Shown one piece after another: positions 12,480 through 23,285 of a stretch of DNA of 64,000 nt (within the stretch, counting starts at the first letter, position 1; each line of letters opens with the position of its first letter). The notes below the pieces were generated by a model that was not told the DNA's origin, made no database searches, and saw nothing but the letters and a program-made list of their open reading frames with translations. The position numbers and the translations under genes were made by a program. Source of the DNA: Thamnaconus septentrionalis (lineage: Eukaryota; Chordata; Actinopteri; Tetraodontiformes; Monacanthidae). The stretch lies in contig CM020511.1 in the NCBI GenBank assembly GCA_009823395.1, positions 20,256,001 through 20,320,000 on the forward strand, written 5' to 3'.

Positions 12480-15400
12480 CTAGCGCAGCGTTGTGCCGCC
12501 CGTCGCCGTCCCCAACGTGTTTATTTCTAAAAACCAATCTGCCTCTCATTAGCCTTGCTGGCGCTCACAGTGACAATCACAGCCTTAATTTGAGATGTTG
12601 GATGGCTGTCTTCTTCTTTTTCTCTCTCTTTTTTTTCACCCTGCTTCAGGCCACATTAGCAGGCGAGCCTGCCTGCGGAGTGAACAGAAGCACATCATCG
12701 GTGGCATTACTGTTACATGTGTTGACTCTGAACTACGGGGGAGGGGGTAGGGGGGAGGGGGCGTCAAGACGTCAGACACGAGGCTTTAAAGCTGCCTTCA
12801 AGATCTAACAGCACATTTATCTTCTGATGTTTCCTTCTCAATCACTCCAGCTTCCACTTGAAATGATCACTGTTAAATACCTAAATATGTTATGTTCTAT
12901 ATATATTTTATATGAAGGGTGGCTATTCGAAATCATCTAAAATATGAAATTTATTCTTTCGTACATATTCCATGTGTTCATTCACAGTTTTGATGCCTTG
13001 AGTGACAATCTACAATGTAAATAGTCATGAAAATGAAAGAAAAACCATTCAATCAGAAGTATGTGTCCAACTAGTGAATATACACACATACATACATATA
13101 TTTATTTTACATAAAGCAGGGAATACCTGTTGAATGTGGCGAGGCAGAGATATTCTTCCACCTCGGCAGCTTCATTTGCGCCTTTCGCTCGATACCTTTT
13201 GTCTTACTCAATGGAGCAAATCATATTTATATTCCACTGAGGAAGAACAAAAATATCTGTGTGAAACTAGAAGCACGTAATGTTTCCGAGTCGATCGTCA
13301 CTCTGAAATAAAACCAGCTTCCTTGTTCGTGCACAAAGCCATGTCTTATATTTTTATTTTTTTTAAAGGCAATGAAGTGCTCCAATGTTGTGCATTGTTT
13401 ACAATTCCAAAACTCGCCCACCAGACTTCGCCCTCTCTCTCCCTCCCTCCCTCTTTGTCTCTGGCACTGCGACAGCACAGCGTCCACAGTGCAGCACTTG
13501 ATACTGACGCTACTTTAGGGACATTCTTGCTTAGCACAGTTGTCATGAAATTATGTATTGTCATAGCAAGTAACTGTCTGTAAAAAAAAAAAAAAATCTG
13601 TTCATTTAACTCCAAACTCAGCGGCTGTCTAAATGATAAACCTGCAGAAAAATCAACGCTCACATCAAAAACTATGACTTCAACTAAAAACGGACGTCCG
13701 CCGTCCACAGTTTTGGTTCAGTAGCCTTCTCTGTACATTCTAGAACTGCTTCCTGATTTGAACAAAATAAGTAGCAACCGGCAAAATATCAGAGGGATTT
13801 CAGGCAAAGCTGGTTGAAATGTGCTGAAGAGCCAGAATGAGTCTCCTGTGGACACTGTCGCCCACTCGGCATTTTAAACTTCACTTAAAATCTCACCAAT
13901 CTAACGCACGCAAATGAAATCCCACTGCAACGTGCGCATGGATCACGGGCGACTTTGCGCTCACACGTGAAATATCCTGTATGTTGCGCGCTCACTGGAG
14001 ATGGTTGTTGCTCTAAATTCTCTTGCTGGAAGTATAAATAGACGCAGAGATACAGAAGATGTTTGAGGGCAAAAATAAGCGGATGCTTGGGAGTGCAATG
14101 TGGCGCTGGATCTCTCGTTAAGTACCTTGTTATTTTGAGCAGCTGGCACGTCTAAAGCAAGAAACAGGTCTTTATTTTTAAGACTGGGGCTCGTCCTTGC
14201 AGCTGAGCCAGGCCTGCGGCTGGAAGGCTATCTGCTAACAGAAAGGGCTGGGCTGAGCCACCACTGGCCTTTTATTTAGTTGTATTTTTTTCATTTAAAG
14301 GGGAGTATAAGCGAACTGCTGTCCCACCATCTGGTCAGACTTGTACTGCACAAACTCTGCGTCTACTGTTCACCCAAGAAAAACCAGGAAGCTGTGGTTG
14401 GCAACCAGGAAGTGCCCCTGTTAAGAGTTGTTTTTTTTTTTTTTTTCTGCAGGGGGCTTCAGTATCCCTTCATCTATAAACAGCAAAATAAAATCCCAGA
14501 CACACAGCAGGCAGCGCAGACACATCAGGCAACACGATGCGAAAGCATCTCGCTGGCCGGCAACAGTTTTTAAATGAGCAGATATTTCACTCCGACGGGC
14601 TGCGACGAATCCAAAAGCTTATCTGCGTACTTTTCAAAGCCCGTCCAACACTCAGTTAGGCCGCCTGAATGGAGGCGGCGCGCGGCAGACGAGGACATGA
14701 AAGGTGCAGCATTGTTTTGCTCTGAAAGGTTCCCATTGATGGGATTTTGCACCATATTTTTTTTTCTCTTTTACGTAATATCGTGCATTCATGAGGGACT
14801 AATTAGTTTCCTCTTGTTGCAGAGCCCATCTGGGAACCAGCTCGGTCGGAACTTTGATGATTTTTGAGAGAGAAGCGATAAAGAAAGAAGACGTGAACTG
14901 TTCCATTCCTGTTCACGCTAAACTTGCGATTCATCAGCAGCGTGTGGGAGGGCTGTCTGGAAATGTCAGGCTGCGCCTTGGAAAACAAAATCTCAAAGGA
15001 CCCCACTGAGAGCCAGTGGCGACAACATAATGCACGAATATCACAAAACAACTGTGAAACAGCCAGCAGCCTGTGTTGCTTTTTCTAGACCTCCGGCTCA
15101 CAGAAAAGTCACCCTGGAGTGGACCTTCTTCTGGGGACGGATAAAGTTAGTCACCGTCGGCTGATTTAGCAGAACGTGGAAAGAGCAAAAAATTGAAGCA
15201 ACGCGCTGACAGAAGCCTCTAAAAATGTCCCCGTTTCCCCACCAACAAGCAGCGTTCTATCAAGAGCACGCCGGGGATGGAATGATAACGCACACGCGCC
15301 CTAATCTTAGCGGGCTAATGCCATGAGCTGAAAATAGCTCACCTAAGAATAGCTGACCCACAGAATAAGCGAGAAGGCCAAAATCAGCCGCTCGCTCGCT

Positions 15401-16562
15401 CGCTCGGTGTATCTGTTGTTTGGCTCCGGGGGGACCGCCAAGACAAGAAGAAGAAGAAGAAGAAGAAGAAGAGAAGAAGGAGAAGAAGGAGGAGAAGAAG
15501 AAGCCCTGTGGTCATGTAACCTGTTACACTGACAGAGATAGAATGTGTCATGTCTTATTTTTAAATCTGCTCACACTCAGCCCACCGCCTCTGGATGTTC
15601 GCACTCTCCCGCCGCGCTCGGCACCGGCGGAGAAATCTAAACGCTCAGTTTGTAAGGAAAACAATAACAACAAATGCACTCGGCCCCCCCCCACCACCAC
15701 CACCACCACCACCCAACATCCTGTTGTCTCCTCTTCTTCTCGCTTGCTTTTGGATGTTTTTCCGAGAAGGCGAGAGGTCACAAAGTATTCCGAGGCGCTC
15801 ACATGACTCAAGTCTGCGCTCTCTCATTACGCTGAAGCTACAGGTTGCCGTCTGAGCCCAGCACAACGCCGCCGCCGCCGCTGCAGCTCAGGAATGATTC
15901 GCAGGGACACTTTTCACATTTTATCAATAGCCACACACACACACACACACACACACAGTGAGAGAGAGAGAGAATCAAAGCACATTAAGGTGTGAGTCAT
16001 CTTGACTCACCACAGTGTATAGTCATTACTCACACTGATGTCAGTCCTGTGTGTTCTTTAGTTCAATTCTCGGCGTTCAGAAATAGAAGCGAGTCATAAA
16101 TATGTGGCGAGGGAGAGAGAAACCTTTCAGCTCGTCCCTGCTGCTCCCATTCCTGTCACGGCCTTTTTTTTTTTTTTTTTTTTTTTTTTTCCTGTCGGCC
16201 TCACAGAAAAAGTCCGTTGCTGACACAAGAGGCAAGAGCGAAACACAACATCCCCGTCACGCCGCTGATCAACTAGCACTACTGGCAGAGTCCACGCTGC
16301 GTCTTATAAAAAATATCAGAATGAAATGATGGGCAAAGAAAACAAACACTTGCAAATAATAATAAATAAATAAATAAATAAATAAGCAGCTTTCCAACCA
16401 TCACAAACAGCAGCAGGAAATACCTTGAGAGAGGGAAGAGGAGCCTGATCCTACAGTGCTGCAGTGCTGGGAGAAGCTCTGACTTGTTGGTTTCTCGCAC
16501 CGAGGAGTGAGAGGACAGCGAGAGGGTTGGAAACAGAGAGAGGGGACCGGAGTGTGACAGGA

Positions 16563-16611
<49 letters not shown>

Positions 16612-16657
16612 GAGCAGGGTGGGAGGAAAGAACCTGGGACACCGAGGCTCCCTGCCC

Positions 16658-16725
<68 letters not shown>

Positions 16726-16852
16726 CGTGCGTGCGCGCGCGTGTCTCTTCACCTGAGCCGTTGACGTTGTGCATCTTGGGGAAGTGCTGCCGTCCGACGC
16801 GCCCCTGTGTCGTGGAGAAACTCGACTCGCCCTCGTAAATCGTCTGCAGCAT
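243..16852 (-). CDS. hdac9: Histone deacetylase 9 (class IIa), 5' part of the coding sequence, 7 exons
   Basis: Exons in transcript order: 16753-16852, 9033-9274, 8384-8603, 6817-6940, 6604-6725, 693-824, 243-358. All junctions are GT-AG and in phase, giving 352 codons; the rest lies beyond the left edge. Class IIa deacetylases bind MEF2 and corepressors in the nucleus and leave it when phosphorylated sites bind 14-3-3. Residues 34-114 include [11 protein letters not shown] and [20 protein letters not shown], which match HDAC9 rather than HDAC4 or HDAC5. Residues 115-187 are the glutamine-rich coiled coil. Residues 194-207 ([14 protein letters not shown]) are the MEF2-binding helix. [15 protein letters not shown] holds the first 14-3-3 serine (about 271), followed by the basic [15 protein letters not shown]. 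The deacetylase domain is not in the window. The start ATG at 16852 has an in-frame stop upstream; Met27 aligns with the known mammalian start (MHSMISSVDVK). Probably teleost hdac9b, but the paralogue letter cannot be decided here. Confidence 0.95.
2368..2575 (+). mobile_element. Terminal-inverted-repeat element, copy A (truncated)
   Basis: Begins with the family end CACTACCAGTCAAAAGTTTG. Its interior is shared with the copies at 25252 and 36773 (GAATGTCTTTTCTTTCATTC and CATCAAAACTACGTA). The right end is lost next to the (TA)n microsatellite. No coding capacity; a small non-autonomous DNA element, probably Tc1/mariner-like. Confidence 0.65.
2587..2806. repeat. (TA)n microsatellite, about 220 bp
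   Basis: Nearly pure alternating TA with interspersed GTATAC and CATATG units. Any open frame through it is Tyr-Ile repeat artefact. Confidence 0.95.
3808..4374. mobile_element. Tigger/pogo-like short DNA transposon with TA target duplication
   Basis: The left end CAGTGCTCCCTCACTATAAC and the right end, read on the other strand as CAGTGGTCCCTCGTTTATCG, form imperfect terminal inverted repeats. Both ends are flanked by TA (3806-3807 and 4375-4376), as expected of Tc1/mariner-superfamily insertion. At 567 bp with no transposase frame it is non-autonomous. Confidence 0.75.
7174..7193 (-). promoter_or_regulatory. CTCF-like motif in hdac9 intron
   Basis: On the minus strand GGCCACTAGGGGGCGATC fits the CTCF core CCASYAGRKGGCR. 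Such motifs also travel inside SINE-like repeats, so binding is not established. Confidence 0.4.
8490..8537 (-). repeat. hdac9: CAG/CAA tract coding for polyglutamine in hdac9 exon 3
   Basis: Sixteen consecutive glutamine codons (one CAA, the rest CAG on the minus strand) follow NERRLE, and then LQLQQQSPQ. Mammalian HDAC9 has a mixed Q/R/E sequence here, so the pure run looks like a lineage expansion inside an already glutamine-rich coiled coil. The frame stays open and the exon keeps its splice sites. Confidence 0.9.
8710..8920 (+). repeat. Dispersed repeat, copy 1
   Basis: Shares with 36600-36770 the strings TTGGCAAAAGCTTAA and AAAGTAATTTGGTTTTCATA at matching spacing, with AGTTCCAGTGTGTAAAATC at its left edge. 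No open frame. It resembles a common fish non-autonomous DNA repeat, but the family was not identified. Confidence 0.55.
9317..12047. promoter_or_regulatory. Cluster of five MEF2 consensus sites in hdac9 intron 1 (candidate muscle enhancer)
   Basis: Exact YTAWWWWTAR matches: TTATTTATAA 9317-9326, CTATATATAG 9904-9913, TTATAAATAG 10694-10703, CTAAATATAG 11422-11431 and CTAAATATAG 12038-12047. E-boxes of the CACCTG type lie among them near 10453 and 11205. The pattern is chance about once per 16 kb in equal-base sequence. The same intron holds (GA)n, (CA)n and (GAA)n tracts. Enhancer function is inferred. Confidence 0.4.
11577..11651. repeat. (GAA)n / (GGA)n purine tract
   Basis: About 75 bases of GAA repeats grading into GGA on the plus strand; the transcribed minus strand reads TTC. 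Arg- or Ser-rich open frames across it are artefacts. Confidence 0.95.
12905..13076 (-). mobile_element. Terminal-inverted-repeat element, copy B (partial, inverted)
   Basis: TTTTATATGAAGGGTGGCTA and CAGTTTTGATGCC are shared in order with the copy at 31267-31626. The right terminal repeat has an internal deletion and reads TGTCCAACTAGTG. Confidence 0.6.
16753..16852 (-). other. hdac9: First coding exon of hdac9
   Basis: The exon encodes 33 residues beginning [12 protein letters not shown] and ending HNVNGS, then splices with one leftover G to the exon at 9274 to give GSVDIKPEI. MHNVNGSVDIKPEI aligns with human MHSMISSVDVKSEV, which supports both the junction and the frame. The first 26 residues are an extension upstream of the usual start. 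The donor (CAG followed by GTGAAG) lies next to a long (GT)n/(GA)n tract in the intron. Confidence 0.85.
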
Positions 16853-17490
16853 ACTCCGCTCAGCGTGCGCGGCTCATCGCGAGCCCCGCGTTCCCTGTCA
16901 GCGAAGGAGAGAGGAGAGGAGAGCAGAGGAGAGGCGGCAGCCCTCAGCCACTCAGTGGGGTGTGGAGGAGGTGGAGGAGGAGGAGGAGGAGGAGGAGGGT
17001 GGGCGATAAACAGGCAGGCTGGTGGGCAGTTCGATCTCTCTTTCTGCAGTACTGCTGCCGCCCCCAAAACACCAACACAGCTTCGTCCTCTTCTTCCTCT
17101 TCTTCTTCCTCTTCTTCTACTTCTTCCTCTTCTTCCTCTTCCTCTTCTTCTCTCTGTCTTCCTGCCCAGTCTCGATCTCCTTTGCCTGCTCCTATCAAAG
17201 TGTCCGCGGCGGTGAGCAGGAGCACCAACAGTAGCAGGGGAAGGAGGAAGTCGTGCGTCTCCGTGCACCAGCCAGCCGGGTAGTTGAGACGCGCTCTGTG
17301 CGCGCCGCCGCCGAGTAGCAGCAGCAGCAGCAGCGGCGGCGGCAGAGCCGGAGAGGGAGGGGGAGCGAGCCTCCTCATTTGCATGTGAATCAACAACTGC
17401 GCGCTCCCCCTCTTCCCCGCTTCTGCCCCCCGCCCCACACAGGTGACAGAAATAGAACAATGGCCAGGCCCCGGCTATAAATAGGTCAGG
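16853..17490 (-). promoter_or_regulatory. hdac9: Probable hdac9 promoter and 5' UTR
   Basis: This GC-rich stretch lies directly upstream of the first coding exon and contains GGA, CTT and GGC/AGC triplet runs. It carries CTATAAATAG at 17475-17484, an exact MEF2 consensus that reads CTATTTATAG on the gene strand and could also act as a TATA-like element. If so, transcription would start near 17445 and the 5' UTR would be roughly 0.6 kb. A long minus-strand open frame here is low-complexity and is not a gene. The transcription start itself cannot be read from the sequence. Confidence 0.5.
17475..17484. promoter_or_regulatory. MEF2 consensus / TATA-like element upstream of hdac9
   Basis: CTATAAATAG fits YTAWWWWTAR exactly and lies 623 bases upstream of the first ATG. 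MEF2-driven HDAC9 expression, a negative feedback because HDAC9 represses MEF2, has been reported in mammals. Its role here is inferred. Confidence 0.5.
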
Positions 17491-17993
17491 CGAAGGCGCG
17501 GGGATCGGAGCGGCATTGATGCGTTTAAAAATACCGCAGCAAACACAGCTGTCTTGCAGCGCTCCTGCCAGGAGGCATGTCTCCTGACTCCCTCCACTGC
17601 TGCAGATGGGAGGCTGGATTCACCCCCCCACCCCCACATCCCTCCTCTTCCCTGTCTTTTTATTATTTTATTTTATTTTTATTTATTTCTTGTACCAGTC
17701 CCTCATTCTATTTCTGTCTCCATCCCTGGTCTCCCAGGTACATGCAGGGAATGATCCACCTCTGCCTTGATGTCCTTTACAAGGAAGGGGTTTTGGTTTC
17801 CCCCTCAGTGCACAACATTTTCTATCCACGCATCTGCAGGAAGTGAAATATAGCCCTTTATTCTTTTTCTGCTCCTTTGAAGGAGGGTTAGTTATAGTTC
17901 TGCTGCATTTCTGATGACTCCTTTCCTCAAAAACACAGTGGAAAGAAGGCAAGCAGGAGAGTAAATAAACACTGTCATTACAGAGCATGAGCT

Positions 17994-17995
<2 letters not shown>

Positions 17996-18048
<53 letters not shown>

Positions 18049-18090
18049 TTGGGTTCAGTGTGTGTGTGTCTTGGGTTCAGTGTGTATCCA
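17996..18090. repeat. (GT)n with tandemly duplicated flank
   Basis: About 52 bases of GT are followed by two copies of a unit ending CTTGGGTTCAGTGTGT, the second at about 18067. It looks like replication slippage that captured unique flanking sequence. Confidence 0.8.
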
Positions 18091-21000
18091 GGGCAGTGGT
18101 GCTGCTAGTCAGGAAGCATGCTTTCAGCCATGGCCAAGGAAGCCAACTGTACGATGCCGTAACAGCGCCATCGCAATTACATAAAGCTCTCAAACTATGT
18201 CAACAACACCTACATGTCCCATTTCCTCCAAACACCGTTGGCCAGCTTATTTTGGGGGCGGGGGGATTTTCTAGCTCCGCCGTGCACGTAAACATGTCAA
18301 AAGCTTGAAGCGCCTGGTCCCCGCCAGCAGCCGGCTGTGTACTTTTTCAATTAATATTACATCCCAAAGTGGCAGGCATTCATAGTTAATGTGATCTGCA
18401 GCCCCAGAGAAGTCAAGTCAAATGTTCTATCTGACCGCTGATGCAGGGCTGGGTTTGTGGCCAAGCAGACTGTGCCTTTAAATTTTTCATCTTTCTTTAT
18501 AATTTGACCTGTCCCCCAGCCAGGGGCGTGGAGCCAGCGCGCTATTTTTAGGTCCTGAGCTCTGACGACTCGGCTGCAGAGACACAGGGAAGGAGTTTTT
18601 ACTGTGTTGTTTTAGCTGGACAAACATTTAACCCTCTGCGAGTGCTTCACGGTCGCATGGAGGAGAAGCACAAGGAGGAAATAAACAGCCTGGAGGCTGT
18701 TCCAGATGAAAACTAGTATTCATGATACTGCATTAGTCCTCACGGAGAGAAAAACACTGGAATGTGTGTAAACATTTGATCAGAATCGTATTAAATGTTG
18801 TTCACGTCCACACTTTAATATAAAACACATTCAGACGCGGATCGAGACATAATCCCAGATCAGGTTTTTTTTTTGTTGCGTCTGCTATTTGGGAATGAGT
18901 TTGACTTGGATGAGATTCAGAAAGCCTTCACGTCCAAGGTAATGAAGGCTAAACACCCTGGAGCTCCATCTGTCGCTGTATCTGTCGCAGCAGGCAACAT
19001 CTGACCCTGTGAGCCGACCTCGGCTCGGGCCGAAGCATCATTGATCAAAAGAGGAAGCAGAGCTGTCACATGACTGAATACCAGCACGGCAATTGGCCTC
19101 TATTTATAAGGCACACATGACAGTGACGGCGTCTGAATGTTGAATAAATCCCTGAATCAAGAGGTCAGAACTAAATGTTGCTTCCTGCTGCAGTGTTTTT
19201 CACTGTACACAACAAAAATAACTATGTGCTCATCAATTTTTCTCTGGTTTCACATTATTCATGTCGGCAGTCATTTTGGATGACTGTGTTTTTTGTCTTC
19301 TTTTTTCTTTTATGCAGAGATACAGGAAATAAAATCATGTTAAATAACATTCCACAATCTGGTTCAAGCTGCCCTACTGCTCCTCAATAACAGCAACAAC
19401 CAAAAAAAAAAAAAAAACCCTGACAGCAAAGACAATTCAGTGGGGCATGTTAGCAGCGATTAACCTACACTTTTTTATAACTAGCTTCCTGGGGCTAATG
19501 GGGGATTGTGGGGCTGAAAATAGCTCCGTCCAATAGGCTGGGTTCAGTAAACCTGCAATGTGGCAAGCCCATTATAGCAGCGACTGCGTCACTGGCGGCC
19601 TTTGTCTACTTTAGTCCTATTAAAGCATTTAAGTGTGAACGTCAGCGTCCCTGCTGGAGAGCCACTCTGCTGCGCTCCCCCGGGGTCGGCCTCGGCTGTC
19701 TGTCACCTCCCTCATATCGCACACACTCACACTGGGTGAGTGCGTGTGTGTGTGTGTGTGTGTGTTCGTGTGAGTGATTTTTATTTATTTATTTATTTTT
19801 GCCAACAGAGATGGAGTGTTTGGATGTCAGAGAGGAAGGAACAAGTGGGCCCGAGCAGCAAAAGTGTCCCTGGTTCTCCAAATTTAAAATATATAGCCTG
19901 TTTTAAAGAAATGTCGGGACGCAACAACGTCATTACGCAGCTCGGTCAATTAAAATTCCAAACTGGTGCTTAAAAAAAAACACTTTGGAAATGTTCCCTC
20001 TGTTTAGAGGAAACTATCTAAAGCAGGGAGACTTTTTTTCTCTCTCTGCCAAATAAACCTTGATCACCACAATTACGGCGCCATTTCCACGTCGCCTTGC
20101 CCGACTTGTGCGGCTTAATCACCATGGAGCCGCCTCGCTGCCTTGTGACACGCTGCGCATGATGAAACCCAGCAGGGAGCCGGGCCGGGGGAGGGAGGGA
20201 GCCCAGAGCGAAGTGTTGCGACAGATTTGAGGGCTCGACAAACACCACGACTTGTAACTAATTTGATCCGGCAACAAACTGTTTTGTTCCTCCTAACAGC
20301 AGATAATCCACGTGTGGGAGGGAATTAGTCGTGTTTTTTTTTTCCGCTTTGTGTGTCTCCGAATCCGAAAAAGCCCCGGTGTATTCCAAATGGGGATTGA
20401 CTATTTTTAAAAATCCCAAAAAAAAAAAATCAAAATACTATTAGTCGACAAACGATCTGAATGAAAGTGAAGCGTTTTGTCGCTGCTATAGAAACTGTTT
20501 ACACCTGCCGCCCTGCTGTTCAGATTTCATCATGCGCCCCCTCGGGGAAGCAGGGCTGCGGCGGATGTGATCTTCATGGTGAGGTGTTGACTCCTCCTGC
20601 GAAGCCGCAACACAGCTCCTGTCCTGACGTCACCCGGCCCCCCCGCCGTCCCCCGGCTCTCCGCTCTCCCAGGGCCTCCCAGGAGCCCCGGCGGCCGCCC
20701 CAGTCGGCCGTACAGTCGGGAAATCACCTCCCCGCACCAATTACCTTAATGCATGCCATGTTGCTCGTGCGTCACAGCCACCCGACGGCGGTCGACGGGT
20801 GCCAACCCCGTTCTGTAATTCACCTGGCTTCAGGGAAAAGGAGAGAGAAAAGAAAAAACTTCAAGCCGTGTCATTTCTCTACCTCGAACCTCGCGGTCAA
20901 TCTCATAAAAGCAACAAAAGGCAGTGAAACTGTTGATTTGACGGCGAAATCCAATTAGCCCGTACATCTGGATGTGTTATGCGAGCGAGTTTCCCCTCCA

Positions 21001-23213
21001 CTAATGATTAGGGCGCTCTTGCTTTTATTGGGTTACTCAGTCTGGCGTCCTGTGGTATTTCCTGTTGGATTTTTCAGGGTGATAAAGAATGCACTTAAGA
21101 GGCCGGATCAAATAACACGGGGGGGTGGCGGGGAGGTGGAGAGAAGAAAAAAAACATTTACAGGCAGGCAAGTCATGTTTGGGAATTCATCTTGAAGCTG
21201 CACCAAGAGGTTTTTTTGGGTTTTTTTTAATGCAGCTAAAAATAACAGAGGGAAACGTGAAAGACCTGCTTGATGAATCAGCCCCTTTCCTCCACAGGCG
21301 AACAAAACAACCTTTGGAAATATGTTTCCGTCGACTCGCCGTGATGTGAGCAACGGGCTAAATGCTAATTGAGTTCTGAAAAGGTCAAACGCACCATTTC
21401 CAACGGTCGCAGCATGGGGTGGCTTTCTAATTTTGAACAGGTCGCCACTGCAGCGGCTTCATCTGCCGCCTCTAAAAATAGCCGGCAGCCACCGAGGCTC
21501 TGAAAACACGGCCGGCTCTCGGTGTTGTTGGGGTTTTTTTGCCGATCAATGGGCTCATCTCTGCTGGAAACCATCGATCGGCCGCTCTTGTCGGATTGAT
21601 CGTGCCGCTGTTGTCCAGCCTCCATCAGCCACGCTCGCCCTCCTCTCTGTCGCCCCCTGTTCTCAGGGCCGAGCACGTCTTCCCAAAAGACGACTGTTCC
21701 TCCTCCACTGTGAATCGATGGCAGCAGCGTGGCATCGATTAAGCCTCAAAAGTTCAGTTTCGCCGGCTGCTCGCAGACGAACACAGTGCCGTATTCAGGC
21801 TGCTACTGCTTGGCCCGCAGACACTTGCACAAGCATTGCGTCAGCGGGCAGGCCGACATCACCGAGACGCTGGCTGAAGTCGAGCGAGCTCGTCCGCATC
21901 ACGCAAACGCACACGCCCAAACAGCAACATGTGACTCTTTTTTTTGTTTTTTGAAATGGAATCCAGCCAATTTTAGCCGACCTCAGAAAATCCCCCAGGG
22001 ATTAATATCAACAAAGGTTCTTCTATTCAGAGATCCTTCTTCCAGTCCACATCCTGCAGCTCCGGTTCATTTATTAGTGAATGATCACCGCGTCATCCCT
22101 CCCGAGTCCCTTCTTGATATTATTGCAAAACATCTTTTATTTTTTTGGTATGGCAGCTTCAGCAGGGACACTTCTTCTTTTTCTCCCGACAAAAAAACTC
22201 TGGTTTGTTTGTACTTGGGCTTCGTGCCAGCATTGTTATTCCAGTCACAGGAAGAGTGTTGTTCAGCCAAACACCAGATTTGCTGTTTTTTTTTTTAAAG
22301 GGACACTTTGGTGACCTGGATTTGCTGAATGTGCAACACAAGCAGTGACATCAAAGCTACCGTGCACATTCACCAGCAGGTCCTGTCTGCTGCTCCGCCG
22401 TCGAGGGGCCAATGTCCCATTTAGAGACTAAATGCAAAGATCCATTCATGCCTTTTTGCCCATGGCAAAAAAAAAAACACAGAGAGAGAGAAGAAAAGCG
22501 CAACAGGAAGGGCAGTTTTACTATGGGAAGGGTTTTTTATGACGCACGTTGTCCCAGCCACTTCCACCTACGCCACCAGCTCTGGGCCGAGCCGCAGCAC
22601 AGTCACCGGGCTCCTCTCCTGTGGTGTCTCAAAGGTCTCCAACACAACAATGCCGCAGAAAAATAGCTCTTCCTCTTATTATCCAGCCGGCGCTGTTGCA
22701 TAGCAGGAAATGCGCGGCGGTGGTGCATCCAGCAGCTCGGATACAATGTCTGGACTGATCCGTGTGCGAGAGGCTGGACTGGCTCCAGGTGTGGTATTAA
22801 ATATATAACCTGCGGTGGCCGGCGAGTTTTTCAGTTTAATATTATTTTTGCTTTCTACCTTCAAAGGTTACAAATAAAATATAGATTTTCCCCCTTTGAT
22901 CTTCCAGGGTTCTGATAATACAAACAACACTGCAGAGCCGTGTTTTCTTCTCACAAATACAAAAACATAATCTGGCTTTGACAGTTGTGGCTGTGCAGAC
23001 TGGACGGTGGAGAGCTGGACTAGTTGCTGGAGAGACGACAGCTCATCTGCAGGCCACTGAGCAAGGCATCAGACACTCACTGCCAGGGCTGCATCAGACA
23101 CTCACTGCCAGGCCTGTACTCAAAGTGGCCACCATTTGCTCTGACTTCCCTTCACTTATTGTGTGTGTGTGTGTGTGTGTGTGAGGGATAAAATTGGAAT
23201 GCCTTCAGGGAAG

Positions 23214-23285
23214 ATTCTTCTTCTTCTTCTTCTTCTTCTTCTTCTTCTTCTTCTTCTTCTTCTTCTTCTCCTCCTCTTCCTCCCC
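23214..23285. repeat. (CTT)n tract
   Basis: About 18 CTT units followed by CTC/CTTCC pyrimidine sequence. No gene function seen. Confidence 0.95.

Larger units (their letters stand above)
9275..16752 (-). other. hdac9: hdac9 intron 1, microsatellite-dense
   Basis: The 7.5-kb intron has no recognisable exon. Tracts include (CA)n 9687-9712, (GA)n 9960-9998, (CA)n 10979-11018, (GA)n 11092-11129, (CA)n 11302-11350, (GAA)n 11577-11651, (CA)n 11768-11799 and 12434-12477, (GAA)n 15450-15500, (CA)n 15931-15957, poly-T 16164-16190 and (GT)n/(GA)n 16563-16722. A truncated transposon copy lies at 12905-13076 and five MEF2 sites lie in 9317-12047. Confidence 0.8.

Noticed and set aside
16279..17460. Long minus-strand open frame (393 codons) over the hdac9 5' region
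   Set aside because: It is made of poly-Pro, poly-Ala and His-Thr runs read from microsatellites and GC-rich 5' UTR. It matches no family, and the real hdac9 exon lies inside it in another frame.
20461..20958. 165-codon plus-strand frame in the gene-free gap
   Set aside because: No recognisable domain, no splice partners and no repeat-family match; consistent with chance.
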